Source: an uncultured Lachnospiraceae bacterium
Lineage (GTDB): Bacteria; Bacillota; Clostridia; Lachnospirales; Lachnospiraceae
Length of the DNA stretch: 51,938 nucleotides
Direction of reading: 5' to 3'
Assembly: GCA_910585205.1 (NCBI GenBank)
Contig: CAJUCC010000078.1
Location: forward strand, 1-51,938
Part shown: positions 23,937 through 31,649 of the stretch, one piece after another
Layout of the letters: the number at the start of each line of letters is the position of its first letter
How positions within the stretch are numbered: position 1 is the first letter of the stretch
Notes under the pieces: model-generated
The model's input: only the letters and a program-made list of their open reading frames with translations
Told to the model about the DNA's origin: nothing
Databases searched by the model: none
Translations under genes and position numbers: made by a program

Positions 23937-24629
23937 CTACGGCTCCGTTTTATTCGCCCGTTCCAGCTCTCTGCGCAGCCATGTAACCATATCCTCCAGC
24001 TCCAGCAGCCGGTTGGTCAAAGCGCTGTTGGACGCCTGCAGATTCTGAATGTCCTCCCGCACCGGATCGGGCAGATTCGCGTGATCCATCGCGTCTCTGG
24101 GGTGCTCCGTATTATGCCGTTTCACAACCCGGCCCGGCACGCCCACCACGGTCGAATTGGGCGGCACCGCCTTCAAAACCACGCTGCCCGCGCCGATCTT
24201 GGAATTGGCTCCGATCGTAAAGGAGCCGAGTATCTTTGCCCCGGCACTAATCATAACATTGTCTTCAATGGTAGGATGCCGTTTGCCGTGTTCCTTGCCG
24301 GTTCCGCCGAGCGTCACCCCCTGATACAGGGTGACATTATTGCCGATAATCGTTGTTTCCCCGATAATCACACCGTTTCCGTGATCGATAAAAAAGCCGT
24401 CCCCGATTTCCGCCCCGGGATGAATCTCAATGCCGGTCTTGCGCACGCCGCGCTGCGAAACCCACCTTGCCAGAAAATAATGCCCGCCCAGATACAGCCT
24501 GTGGGCAATCCGATAATGCATCATCACCTTAAAACTCGGATACAGAAACACTTCCATGGAAGAGTGAATTGCCGGGTCCCTCTCCCTGATAACACGGATT
24601 TCCTCACGAACCCGTTTGATAAATCCCAT
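23937..24629 (-). CDS. cysE: Serine O-acetyltransferase
   Basis: 230 residues. Left-handed beta-helix acyltransferase that makes O-acetylserine for cysteine synthesis. Key parts are GVRKTGIEIHPGAEIG, FIDHGNGVIIGETTIIG (His of the active site), the hexapeptide repeats and GGTGKEHGKRHPTI. The ATG at 24629 has GGGGAGAG 6 nt upstream; an earlier in-frame ATG at 24683 lacks a site. The C-terminal tail (LQASNSALTNRLLELEDM) is an added short coiled coil that may aid assembly. It follows the GNAT gene and precedes mrnC on the same strand. Confidence 0.94.
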   Translation of the reverse strand: MGFIKRVREEIRVIRERDPAIHSSMEVFLYPSFKVMMHYRIAHRLYLGGHYFLARWVSQRGVRKTGIEIHPGAEIGDGFFIDHGNGVIIGETTIIGNNVTLYQGVTLGGTGKEHGKRHPTIEDNVMISAGAKILGSFTIGANSKIGAGSVVLKAVPPNSTVVGVPGRVVKRHNTEHPRDAMDHANLPDPVREDIQNLQASNSALTNRLLELEDMVTWLRRELERANKTEP

Positions 24630-24692
24630 ACCGATCTCTCCCCAAATCAGAACTCTATAACAGAATATGCAAAAGCCGGCCATACGGACATT

Positions 24693-25802
24693 TTATACAA
24701 TCTCATTGAGAAACAACCGCGACAACGGTGTGATCTGCGACAAGCGTTCGTACACATCGCCGTCCGCAATGCGCGCAAAACACGCCCTGCAGTCCTTTCT
24801 GCCAAATAAAAACTCCGCAAGCCCTGCGGCCTCCGCACAGACCTCCGCTTCTTCATTCGTTTCCAACATAGCTATTGTACTTTCTTTTTTCCCCACTGTC
24901 CAGAGAAAAGTGCCGTTATTCGCCGCAAGCAGTGCATCCCGCAGCCGCAAACGGACCGTAATCGTCTCCGTCTGCGCATCCGCCCGCAGCCGCATCAGCG
25001 AAAGCATGGCCTTTATATTCGTAATCCGCGCCATAATAACGGGATGCGCACCGGTAATCTCCAGCGTTTTCTGCCGTGCAAACTCCTCCCGCACCATGGC
25101 CTCCTGTATTTCCTCTTTTCCGTTTTCCTTTGCATACAGGTAAAAGCCCGCAATTTCTCCCCGTTCCTTCCACAGATAAATGTCACCGTTCATCGCCCGG
25201 CTTTCTTTCTGCTGCCGACGGTAATATGCGCTGTCCCGCCGCAGGAACAGCTGATACCGGCTCTCCAGCTGCCGCTGCGCAAACTCCGCCAGCGCGGCCG
25301 CCTCCCCCGTTTCCATAACCGCCGCGGGAACCGCTTCCCGCCTGCAGATGGTAAAATCGGGCCTGTCATAAATATAGCGAAACTGATACGGCGTATATAT
25401 GGCCGGATCGGCCGGCATCAAAAAGGCAAACGGTTCCCCCTCCGCGTGCAGATCGGCCAGCGCCGTTCGCAGCAGACGGTCCATATACCCTCTGTGACGA
25501 CATTCCCGCCGGGTACCCACGCCGACGATATAAGAAAGCGGCACCTCCCGGAATCTGCCGCCCGCCCGGCTCTCCGAAGCGATACACCCGGTATAAGGCG
25601 TCAAAAACAGCATCGCGCACAGCCTGCCGCCGCACATCACACCGTATCCGGCATTCTCCGCCATTTTTTCCGCAAAATAATAGTCCGTAAACTGCTGTGA
25701 ATCCTCATAAAATATTTCCGCCCAGAGCGGCTTTGCGGCAACCGCTTCCTCCTTTGTCAGTCTTTTGACAACCGGTTCCCGATACATATCCGAAATCTCC
25801 AT
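24693..25802 (-). CDS. GNAT family N-acetyltransferase (Eis-like)
   Basis: 369 residues. The N-terminal GNAT fold shows the acetyl-CoA motif VGVGTRRECRHRGYMDRLLR (near 95-115), and a second GNAT-like region and an SCP2-type C-terminal domain follow, the layout of Eis-like acetyltransferases. The ATG at 25802 is preferred to 25826 because a GGGG site precedes it; the difference is eight residues. The substrate is unknown. It lies between ispF and cysE and probably shares their transcript. Confidence 0.82.
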   Translation of the reverse strand: MEISDMYREPVVKRLTKEEAVAAKPLWAEIFYEDSQQFTDYYFAEKMAENAGYGVMCGGRLCAMLFLTPYTGCIASESRAGGRFREVPLSYIVGVGTRRECRHRGYMDRLLRTALADLHAEGEPFAFLMPADPAIYTPYQFRYIYDRPDFTICRREAVPAAVMETGEAAALAEFAQRQLESRYQLFLRRDSAYYRRQQKESRAMNGDIYLWKERGEIAGFYLYAKENGKEEIQEAMVREEFARQKTLEITGAHPVIMARITNIKAMLSLMRLRADAQTETITVRLRLRDALLAANNGTFLWTVGKKESTIAMLETNEEAEVCAEAAGLAEFLFGRKDCRACFARIADGDVYERLSQITPLSRLFLNEIV

Positions 25803-25829
25803 CGCAATCCCCTGTTTTCCGAGCATATA

Positions 25830-26414
25830 TCAGCTCTGTTTCTTTTTCGGGCAGCCCTGGCAGCCGCCGCAGCCGGTCCCTGCCGTCCCCTCCGGTGATA
25901 CGCCGGATGCGGCATCTGTGACATCTATGTCATAAAAATGGGACGGACTGGTCAGCAGACAGACAGCCTGCGCGGAAATGCCCTCTCCTCTGCCGGAAAA
26001 GCCAAGTCCCTCCTCCGTCGTCGCCTTGACACTGACCTGTTCCGTTTCCAGCCCCAGTGTCCGCGCAATATTTTCGCACATCGCATCGATATGAGGACGC
26101 ATTTTCGGCGCCTGCGCAATAATCGTGGCGTCAATATTTTCGATAAAAAAGAAATGCTCTTCGAGCAGTTCTCCCACCCGCGCCAGCAGAGCAAGGCTGG
26201 AAATTCCCCGATAGCGCTCGTCCGTATCCGGGAAATGCTTGCCGATGTCCCCGAGCGCCGCCGCGCCGAGCAACGCATCCATAACGGCATGCAGCAGCAC
26301 ATCCGCATCCGAATGCCCGAGCAGACCCTTTTCATATGGAATCTCCACCCCGCCCAGAATCAGTTTTCTGCCTTCCGTCAGTTTATGCACATCATATCCT
26401 GTTCCTATCCGCAT
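25830..26414 (-). CDS. ispF: 2-C-methyl-D-erythritol 2,4-cyclodiphosphate synthase with Cys-rich tail
   Basis: 194 residues; the normal enzyme is about 157-160. It forms the cyclic diphosphate of the MEP isoprenoid pathway. The metal site D8-V-H10 (GYDVH), LLGHSDADVLLHAVMDALLG, GDIGKHFPDTD and TTEEGLGFSGRGEGISAQA are all present, so the catalytic part is intact. The ATG at 26414 has AGAGGG 7 nt upstream. Residues about 157-194 form an extra Ser/Gly-rich tail with C182, C185 and C188 (CGGCQGC) followed by lysines. The tail could bind a metal or iron-sulfur cluster, but no function is known to me. Confidence 0.94.
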   Translation of the reverse strand: MRIGTGYDVHKLTEGRKLILGGVEIPYEKGLLGHSDADVLLHAVMDALLGAAALGDIGKHFPDTDERYRGISSLALLARVGELLEEHFFFIENIDATIIAQAPKMRPHIDAMCENIARTLGLETEQVSVKATTEEGLGFSGRGEGISAQAVCLLTSPSHFYDIDVTDAASGVSPEGTAGTGCGGCQGCPKKKQS

Positions 26415-26546
26415 ATGGTTTCCCTCTTTCCGCTTAATTGATAAAACCGGGCATGGGACCGGTAACTGTCCCATGTCCGGTATATAGTATACACGATATT
26501 GGCGGAATTCTACAATGCATTTTGCCGCATTGCCGCAATCAATCCG

Positions 26547-28082
26547 TCACTGCTGCAGCTTCGCCAGATTATCCTCCACCTTCGCGAGAATAATTTCCCG
26601 GTTTTCCGGCGTCAGCAGCCCGTCCGCAACGGCTTCGTCCAAAGTGCGCCCGATTCCTTCCATATCTTTTTGATAGCGTTCCGCTGTCAGCGGAATGCCG
26701 GCGCTCTGATACTCCAGTTCCGGAGCCATCACACAGATCGGATTAAAACCGGTGCAGACAAAATAACCGTTTTCTTCCCATGTCTTTTCGAACGCTGCTT
26801 TATAAATTACAAACTCTCCCTTTCCGTTGTCCGCCTTCAGTTTTTCCAGCGCTTCTTCCATGGCACGACAGCCCGAACCGGTCCCGTCGTCTCCGTCCGC
26901 ATATTTTTTTGCGAATTCCACTTCCTTTTCATATTCTTCCACCGTATAGGTCTCGAAAATGCCGCCCAGTGTGGGATCGTCCACATAGCTGGCAAACTGC
27001 ATTTTTTTCGTTTCTTCCGCCCCTTCTGTTTCCGATACAGTGCCGTCAATTCCCGCAGCATAAGTATTCGTAGCCTGTAACAACGCATCGCCTTTGTTTT
27101 CCTCCGACGGTGTCATGGCATATACTGCCATTGCGCTGGAAACCAGCATTACCGACAGGGCAATCCCCGTCAATGTAACTTTTCGTTTATTCATAATATT
27201 TCGTATCCTTTCTTCCATAAAATTCTGCATCAAATGAGAAGCAAGCAGATAACGCCCCGGCCTGGCGGCCTCCCATTCGACAAGCACACGCGCATAGTCC
27301 GCGCGCCCGTCGCCGCCGGCCCTGCGGAGCACCATTTCATCGCATTCCAGCTCTATGTCGCGGTTAATCAGAACATACATGGCCCATACCGCGGGGTTAA
27401 ACCAGTGGCAGATCAGTACGGCCGCCAGCAAAATCTTGCGCACGCTGTCCCATCGTTTCACATGTGTCATCTCATGTTCCAGCACATAATGCAGGCTCCT
27501 GGTATCATTCCAGTCCGTGTCCGCAGGGAGCAGGATAACCGGACGAAGCACGCCGAACGTCATCGGCGATACGATTCTGTCGGATATGCGGATACACACG
27601 CGCCGTCTCGGAAAGCGGTTTTCGCAGCGCTGCGTTATGCAATCACTGTCCGCCGGCAATGACATCTTGAAAATATGCATGCAATGCCGGTATGACACTG
27701 CAAAATACAGTGTCAGGCAAACGCCGCCAGCCAGCCACAGCAGGGGCAGCGCCGACAGTTTGCGGCAGATTTCCTGCGAGGGCACATAAAACCCGATCGG
27801 AATATCCGGCAGGCCCAATCCTTCCATGGCACCCGGGGCTCCGGTATCCGTCATGCCGCCCGGTGTCTGCCACGGCCCGAATGTCTGCGCCGCCCACACC
27901 ACGGCCCGCCTCACGGGTAAAAACAAATCGGCCGGTATCATCAGCTTGCAGCAGGCAATGCCCCAGAGTATTTTCATACTGTTTTTCGGAAGCCTGCTGC
28001 GCCAGAAAAGCCGTACGCAGATCAGCGGCAGAAGCAGCACAGAAGCAGACAGGCTCATCTGTAAAATGTCCATCCCACTCAC
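26547..28082 (-). CDS. M56 family membrane metallopeptidase (BlaR1-like) with novel sensor domain
   Basis: 511 residues. Several N-terminal membrane helices (about 8-27, 112-130, 215-235) surround a zinc-protease site H203-E-M-T-H207 (LEHEMTHVKRW) with a distal ELECDE Glu, as in BlaR1/MecR1. A further helix at about 303-322 leads to an extracellular C-terminal domain (about 367-511). That domain is not a beta-lactam sensor: it lacks penicillin-binding motifs and closely resembles the mature part of the lipoprotein encoded at 28549-29208 (DPTLGG, EKLKADNG, GFNPI, EIILAK; about 80 identities over 138 positions by hand alignment). It overlaps the BlaI-type gene by 4 bp. Probable role: cleave or release the repressor when the outer domain senses its signal. 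Confidence 0.88.
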   Translation of the reverse strand: MSGMDILQMSLSASVLLLPLICVRLFWRSRLPKNSMKILWGIACCKLMIPADLFLPVRRAVVWAAQTFGPWQTPGGMTDTGAPGAMEGLGLPDIPIGFYVPSQEICRKLSALPLLWLAGGVCLTLYFAVSYRHCMHIFKMSLPADSDCITQRCENRFPRRRVCIRISDRIVSPMTFGVLRPVILLPADTDWNDTRSLHYVLEHEMTHVKRWDSVRKILLAAVLICHWFNPAVWAMYVLINRDIELECDEMVLRRAGGDGRADYARVLVEWEAARPGRYLLASHLMQNFMEERIRNIMNKRKVTLTGIALSVMLVSSAMAVYAMTPSEENKGDALLQATNTYAAGIDGTVSETEGAEETKKMQFASYVDDPTLGGIFETYTVEEYEKEVEFAKKYADGDDGTGSGCRAMEEALEKLKADNGKGEFVIYKAAFEKTWEENGYFVCTGFNPICVMAPELEYQSAGIPLTAERYQKDMEGIGRTLDEAVADGLLTPENREIILAKVEDNLAKLQQ

Positions 28083-28438
28083 TCCATCTCATCAATCAAC
28101 TGTTTCAAATGCGCAATCTCATCCTTCGACATCTTTTTTCCGGAAAGCAATGTGGAAAACAGCAGGGGAATCGAACCGCCGAATACCCGGTTTACAAACT
28201 CTTGCGTATCGTTTGTGGCAGCCTGATTCCTCGAGACTGCCGCCCTGCACACAAACCCCGGCTCCATCCGCTCAATCCATCCCTTTTTCACACATTTTTT
28301 AATAACGGTATAGGTCGTATTTTTGTTCCAGCCGATCTTCTCATGCAGTATCAGCGCAATCTCTCTGGCGGCTATATCGCCATGCTCCCAGATCACTTCC
28401 ATCACTTTCCGTTCCGAATCAAATAATTTTTCTTCCAT
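28079..28438 (-). CDS. BlaI/MecI/CopY family transcriptional repressor
   Basis: 119 residues. Winged helix with the family sequence LFDSERKVMEVIWEHGDIAAREIA and NKNTTYTVIKKCVKKGWIERM, then a C-terminal dimerisation segment. BlaI-type repressors bind paired inverted half-sites and are inactivated by their M56 partner, which is encoded directly downstream with an ATGA overlap. A promoter with the operator AGACTA-N6-TAGTCT between and over its boxes lies at 28499-28527, so it is probably autoregulated. The same site controls the lipoprotein gene next door. The ribosome site is weak (GAAAGG, spaced far). Confidence 0.92.
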   Translation of the reverse strand: MEEKLFDSERKVMEVIWEHGDIAAREIALILHEKIGWNKNTTYTVIKKCVKKGWIERMEPGFVCRAAVSRNQAATNDTQEFVNRVFGGSIPLLFSTLLSGKKMSKDEIAHLKQLIDEME

Positions 28439-28498
28439 TTATTCTGCACGCGCCTTTCTTCGTTTTTCTCACACGATTGTAACAGTCTGTCCGTGTCC

Positions 28499-28527
28499 AG
28501 ACTACCACAATAGTCTCCCGTTGTCAA
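28499..28527 (-). promoter_or_regulatory. Autoregulated promoter/operator of the BlaI-type repressor gene
   Basis: Minus strand TTGACA (28522-28527), 17-nt spacer, TAGTCT (28499-28504). The inverted repeat AGACTA-N6-TAGTCT (28499-28516) covers the -10 box and most of the spacer, the normal place for a BlaI-type operator. Confidence 0.75.
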
Positions 28528-28548
28528 CGCGCGGCCACCGTTTCCCTG

Positions 28549-29208
28549 TCACATTTTCTGCAGATTGTCGTTCATTTTCGCCAGAATGATTTCCTTCTGT
28601 TCCTGCGTCAGCTTTCCCTTTTCCACCGCCTGATCCAGCATATTGGCCGTATTCTCAATGTCTTTCCGGTAAGCCTCCGGTGTCAGCGTCACGCCGGCCC
28701 TTTCATATTCCTGCCAGGGATTCATAACACTGATCGGATTAAAACCGCTCGCAACCATATACCCGTTTTCTTCATATACCTCGTCAAACGCACTCTTATA
28801 CAGTACAAATTCATGTCTGCCATTGTCCGCTTTCAGTTTTTCCAGATCCTCCTCCATCCGTTTCACATCTTCGCTTCCGCCGTCCGCATACTTTTTCACC
28901 GTCTCGATCACTTCCGCATACTCTTCCGGCGTATACAGCTCAAAGAGGCCGCCCAATGTCGGATCCGCGAGTATGGCAGCCAACTCGCCGTCGGCTGCCG
29001 CTCCGTCTTCTCCGGTCTGCGCTTCCGCACCGGTCTGTTCCTGAGCGGCCGCGCCTGCCGCAGGCAGTTCCGCATTCTCCGCCGCCTCCGTTTCCGCTTG
29101 CGCTTCCGGCTGCTGCGCAATGTCTGCGCCGCAGCCCGTGAGCATCCCTGCTGTCATTGCCATCGCCAGAAAGAATCCGGCTGCATTTCTTCTTCTCCTG
29201 TCTCTCAT
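28549..29208 (-). CDS. Secreted lipoprotein sharing the M56 sensor domain
   Basis: 219 residues from the ATG at 29208 (AAGGA 9 nt upstream). A basic signal peptide ends in lipobox L-T-G-C (Cys26), followed by a 50-residue Ala/Glu/Gln-rich linker. The C-terminal domain of about 138 residues (DPTLGGLFELYTPEEY to AKMNDNLQKM) is a paralogue of the extracellular domain of the M56 protease encoded 0.5 kb downstream. It ends at 28549, 22 bp from the -35 box of the BlaI-type gene, and has its own promoter with two operator copies. It may titrate a ligand, form heterodimers with the sensor or be the product the circuit controls. No known enzymatic motif is visible. Confidence 0.85.
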   Translation of the reverse strand: MRDRRRRNAAGFFLAMAMTAGMLTGCGADIAQQPEAQAETEAAENAELPAAGAAAQEQTGAEAQTGEDGAAADGELAAILADPTLGGLFELYTPEEYAEVIETVKKYADGGSEDVKRMEEDLEKLKADNGRHEFVLYKSAFDEVYEENGYMVASGFNPISVMNPWQEYERAGVTLTPEAYRKDIENTANMLDQAVEKGKLTQEQKEIILAKMNDNLQKM

Positions 29209-29272
29209 CTTCTCAGTCCTTTCCCCTGTATTGCGGCATCCGATTCCATCTGTGCGCACAGGATACCGATCT

Positions 29273-29329
29273 GTACTACTGTGATAGTCTATCTGACTTT
29301 AGACTATCACAGTAGTCTACAGATGTCAA
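29273..29329 (-). promoter_or_regulatory. Promoter with two BlaI-type operators for the lipoprotein gene
   Basis: Minus strand TTGACA (29324-29329), 17-nt spacer, TAGTCT (29301-29306), identical boxes and spacing to the repressor promoter. Operator 1 AGACTA-N6-TAGTCT is at 29301-29318 over the -10. A second copy, ACTA-N6-TAGT (29275-29288), lies just downstream. The two together form one 16-bp arm inverted repeat. Confidence 0.75.
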
Positions 29330-29348
29330 CACCTTTCTTTTTTTCAGG

Positions 29349-29377
29349 ATGACAGCCTCCATCCACAATGCTATAAT
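29349..29377 (+). promoter_or_regulatory. Promoter of the small unknown gene at 29404
   Basis: ATGACA (29349-29354), 17-nt spacer, perfect TATAAT (29372-29377). The start point would be near 29384, about 20 nt before the TTG start. Confidence 0.65.
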
Positions 29378-29403
29378 GAAGAAAAAAAGAGGAGGCGTAT
29401 AAC

Positions 29404-29778
29404 TTGGACAAAAATAGTGGGATTAAAGGGATGGATGCTTTGTTGGCAAAGCTCCCGAGAGAATATCAGAACTGGCTCTGTTTCGGACACATTCTGAAAT
29501 TCGAGTATAAAGAAGTATTTGACTATGACAACTGGGAAAACAGGTATCATGCCGAACTCGTGTTGTCCGACGATTCGGAAACCTACAAAATCCGGCTGCT
29601 GCTGAAACATATCCGCGGTGAATTCTCCATCCGGGTCAGAGAAGATATTGGCGGTCTGAATATCGCCGCGATGACAGAAAGCGGCTGTGAACCTTTTTGT
29701 CGTTATCGTGTCTATGACTTTGAAGACCATGCCATTTCCGTCTACTGTGAGGAGATCGAAGCCGCACTGTTAGAATAA
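29404..29778 (+). CDS. Small protein of unknown function (TTG start)
   Basis: 124 residues, no family recognised. A TTG at 29404 is the likely start: GAGGAGG lies 8 nt upstream and a good promoter precedes it; the first ATG is nine codons further in. The protein is acidic and soluble with alternating strands (YHAELVLSD, YKIRLLLKHIRGEFSIRV, CRYRVYDFEDHAISVYCEE), suggesting a compact alpha/beta fold. No signal peptide or membrane segment. It stands alone between the lipoprotein regulon and the riboflavin operon, converging with ribH on a shared terminator. Confidence 0.72.
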   Translation: MDKNSGIKGMDALLAKLPREYQNWLCFGHILKFEYKEVFDYDNWENRYHAELVLSDDSETYKIRLLLKHIRGEFSIRVREDIGGLNIAAMTESGCEPFCRYRVYDFEDHAISVYCEEIEAALLE

Positions 29779-29825
29779 AAAATTTATAAAGATACGAATA
29801 CCAGATAAGATACATAAGAAACAAA

Positions 29826-29881
29826 CCGAAAAGCGCCCGCCTCACACAGTCTTCTGTGTCCGTGAGGCAGGCGCTTTTCGG
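29826..29881. terminator. Bidirectional terminator between the 29404 gene and ribH
   Basis: Long hairpin: outer arms CCGAAAAGCGCC and GGCGCTTTTCGG (29826-29837 and 29870-29881), inner pairs GCCTCA/TGAGGC and CACAG/CTGTG. The A/T-rich outer ends supply a U-tract in both directions. Confidence 0.88.
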
Positions 29882-29891
29882 TATTTTTATG

Positions 29892-30362
29892 TTACACGTT
29901 TTCCAGTTCCCGCAGCAGATTTACCATTTCGATGGCGCCGGACGCACATTCCGCACCCTTGTTGCCGGCCTTGGTTCCCGCCCGTTCGATCGCCTGCTCG
30001 ATGTTTTCCGTTGTCAGCACGCCGAACAAAACCGGAACGCCCGTCTCCAGAGAAACATGCGCCACACCCTTGGACACCTCGTTGCACACATAATCATAAT
30101 GGGAAGTCGCGCCCCGGATTACGGCGCCCAGACAGATCACTGCGTCAAATCTTCCGCTCTCCGCCATTTTCTTTGCAACAACCGGAATCTCGAACGCACC
30201 CGGCACCCAGGCCGTGACAATGTCTTCGTCTGCCACCTCATGCCTGCGCAATACATCCAGCGCACCGCCCACCAGTTTTGACGTGATAAATTCATTGAAT
30301 CTTGCCGCCACAATACCGACCCGCATACCGCCTGCGGTCATCTTTCCTTCTACAACTCTCAT
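29892..30362 (-). CDS. ribH: 6,7-dimethyl-8-ribityllumazine synthase
   Basis: 156 residues. Condenses the ribityl-pyrimidine with dihydroxybutanone phosphate in the next-to-last step of riboflavin synthesis. Visible motifs are GIVAARFNEFI, WVPGAFEIPVVAKKM, CLGAVIRGATSHYDYVCNEV and PVLFGVLTTEN. The ATG at 30362 (GGAGG 9 nt upstream) is preferred to an earlier ATG at 30410 that would overlap ribBA. It is the last gene of ribD-ribE-ribBA-ribH. Confidence 0.96.
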   Translation of the reverse strand: MRVVEGKMTAGGMRVGIVAARFNEFITSKLVGGALDVLRRHEVADEDIVTAWVPGAFEIPVVAKKMAESGRFDAVICLGAVIRGATSHYDYVCNEVSKGVAHVSLETGVPVLFGVLTTENIEQAIERAGTKAGNKGAECASGAIEMVNLLRELENV

Positions 30363-30406
30363 CTTCTCTTTCCTCCGTTTTTCAGTTATTATATTGACAG
30401 GGGCGC

Positions 30407-31627
30407 TCATCTGCCGATGCAGCCCGCCTCATAATCCACCATATGTCCCATTTTAAGCTGTTTGGTCCGCAGGTAAAACCGATTGTAACGTCCCGCTTCG
30501 ATCTGAATGGGAACCCGCTGCATAATTTCCATACCATAATCGGAAAGCTCATAAATCTTATCCGGATTATTCGTCAGAAGGCGCAGTGACTTGGCCCCCA
30601 CATCCCGCAAAATCTGTGCGCCGATATAATATTCCCGTTCGTCTCCCGCAAATCCAAGCGCCAGATTGGCCTCCAGCGTATCCATTCCGCCGTCCTGCAG
30701 GGCGTATGCCTTTAATTTATTGACAAGGCCGATGCCCCGGCCTTCCTGCCGCATATACAGCAAAATACCACGCCCCTCCGCTTCGATCTGTCTCATGGCG
30801 GATGCAAGCTGCTCCCCGCAGTCACATCTGGCCGAACCGAAAGCATCGCCCGTCAGGCATTCCGAATGCACCCGGCACAGCAGATCTTTCCCGTCGCCGA
30901 TCTCACCTTTTACAAGCGCCACATGATGCTCGCCGTTGATGCGGTTCACATAGGCATATGCCATAAAATCGCCGTAAACCGTCGGAAGCTTTGTGACCGC
31001 TTCCCGGCTGACCAGATGCTCCTTTCGTCTGCGATACGCCTGCAGATCCCGGATGGTAACGCAGACAATGCCATGCACCTTTGCCAGCTGCAGCAGCTCC
31101 GGCGTCCGCATCATCTGCCCGTCCTGCGCCATAATCTCACAGCAAAGGCCGCACTCTTTCAGTCCGGCCAGACGCATCAGATCCACCGTCGCCTCCGTGT
31201 GCCCCGGGCGCTCCAGAACACCCCACTTCCTTGCCCGCAGCGGAAACATATGTCCGGGCCGCCGGAAGTCTTCCGGCCTGGCATCCTCCCGTACACAGGC
31301 CATCGCTGTCATGCTCCGCTCCGCAGCCGAAATCCCCGTCGTCGTATCCACATGATCGATGGAAACCGTAAACGCCGTCTCATGGTTATCCCCGTTTTCC
31401 GGCGTCATCGGCGGCAGCATCAGTCGATTGCAATATGTCTCACTCATAGGCATACAGATCAGTCCCCGGCCGTGCACTGCCATAAAGTTCACATTGGCAC
31501 AGTCCGCGAACTCTGCCGCACAGATAAAGTCTCCTTCGTTTTCCCGGTCCGCATCGTCCGTCACCATAACAATGCGTCCTTTGCGCAATTCCTCCAAAGC
31601 CTCCGGGATCGTTGCAAATCCTTCCAT
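30407..31627 (-). CDS. ribBA: Bifunctional 3,4-dihydroxy-2-butanone-4-phosphate synthase / GTP cyclohydrolase II
   Basis: 406 residues. The RibB half (1-200) has VTDDADRENEGDFICAAEF and FRRPGHMFPLRAR. The RibA half (from about 205) has the zinc ligands in HSECLTGDAFGSARCDCG and MRQEGRGIGLVNKLKAYALQ. The two halves supply both entry branches of the riboflavin pathway. The ATG at 31627 has GGAGAGG 7 nt upstream; 22 bp separate it from ribE. Confidence 0.96.
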   Translation of the reverse strand: MEGFATIPEALEELRKGRIVMVTDDADRENEGDFICAAEFADCANVNFMAVHGRGLICMPMSETYCNRLMLPPMTPENGDNHETAFTVSIDHVDTTTGISAAERSMTAMACVREDARPEDFRRPGHMFPLRARKWGVLERPGHTEATVDLMRLAGLKECGLCCEIMAQDGQMMRTPELLQLAKVHGIVCVTIRDLQAYRRRKEHLVSREAVTKLPTVYGDFMAYAYVNRINGEHHVALVKGEIGDGKDLLCRVHSECLTGDAFGSARCDCGEQLASAMRQIEAEGRGILLYMRQEGRGIGLVNKLKAYALQDGGMDTLEANLALGFAGDEREYYIGAQILRDVGAKSLRLLTNNPDKIYELSDYGMEIMQRVPIQIEAGRYNRFYLRTKQLKMGHMVDYEAGCIGR

Positions 31628-31649
31628 CTCTTTTCCTCTCCTTACTTGT

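Noticed and set aside
26547..28082. Reading the BlaI/M56 pair as a beta-lactamase regulatory system
   Set aside because: The outer domain lacks penicillin-binding motifs and instead matches the neighbouring lipoprotein; no beta-lactamase gene is nearby.
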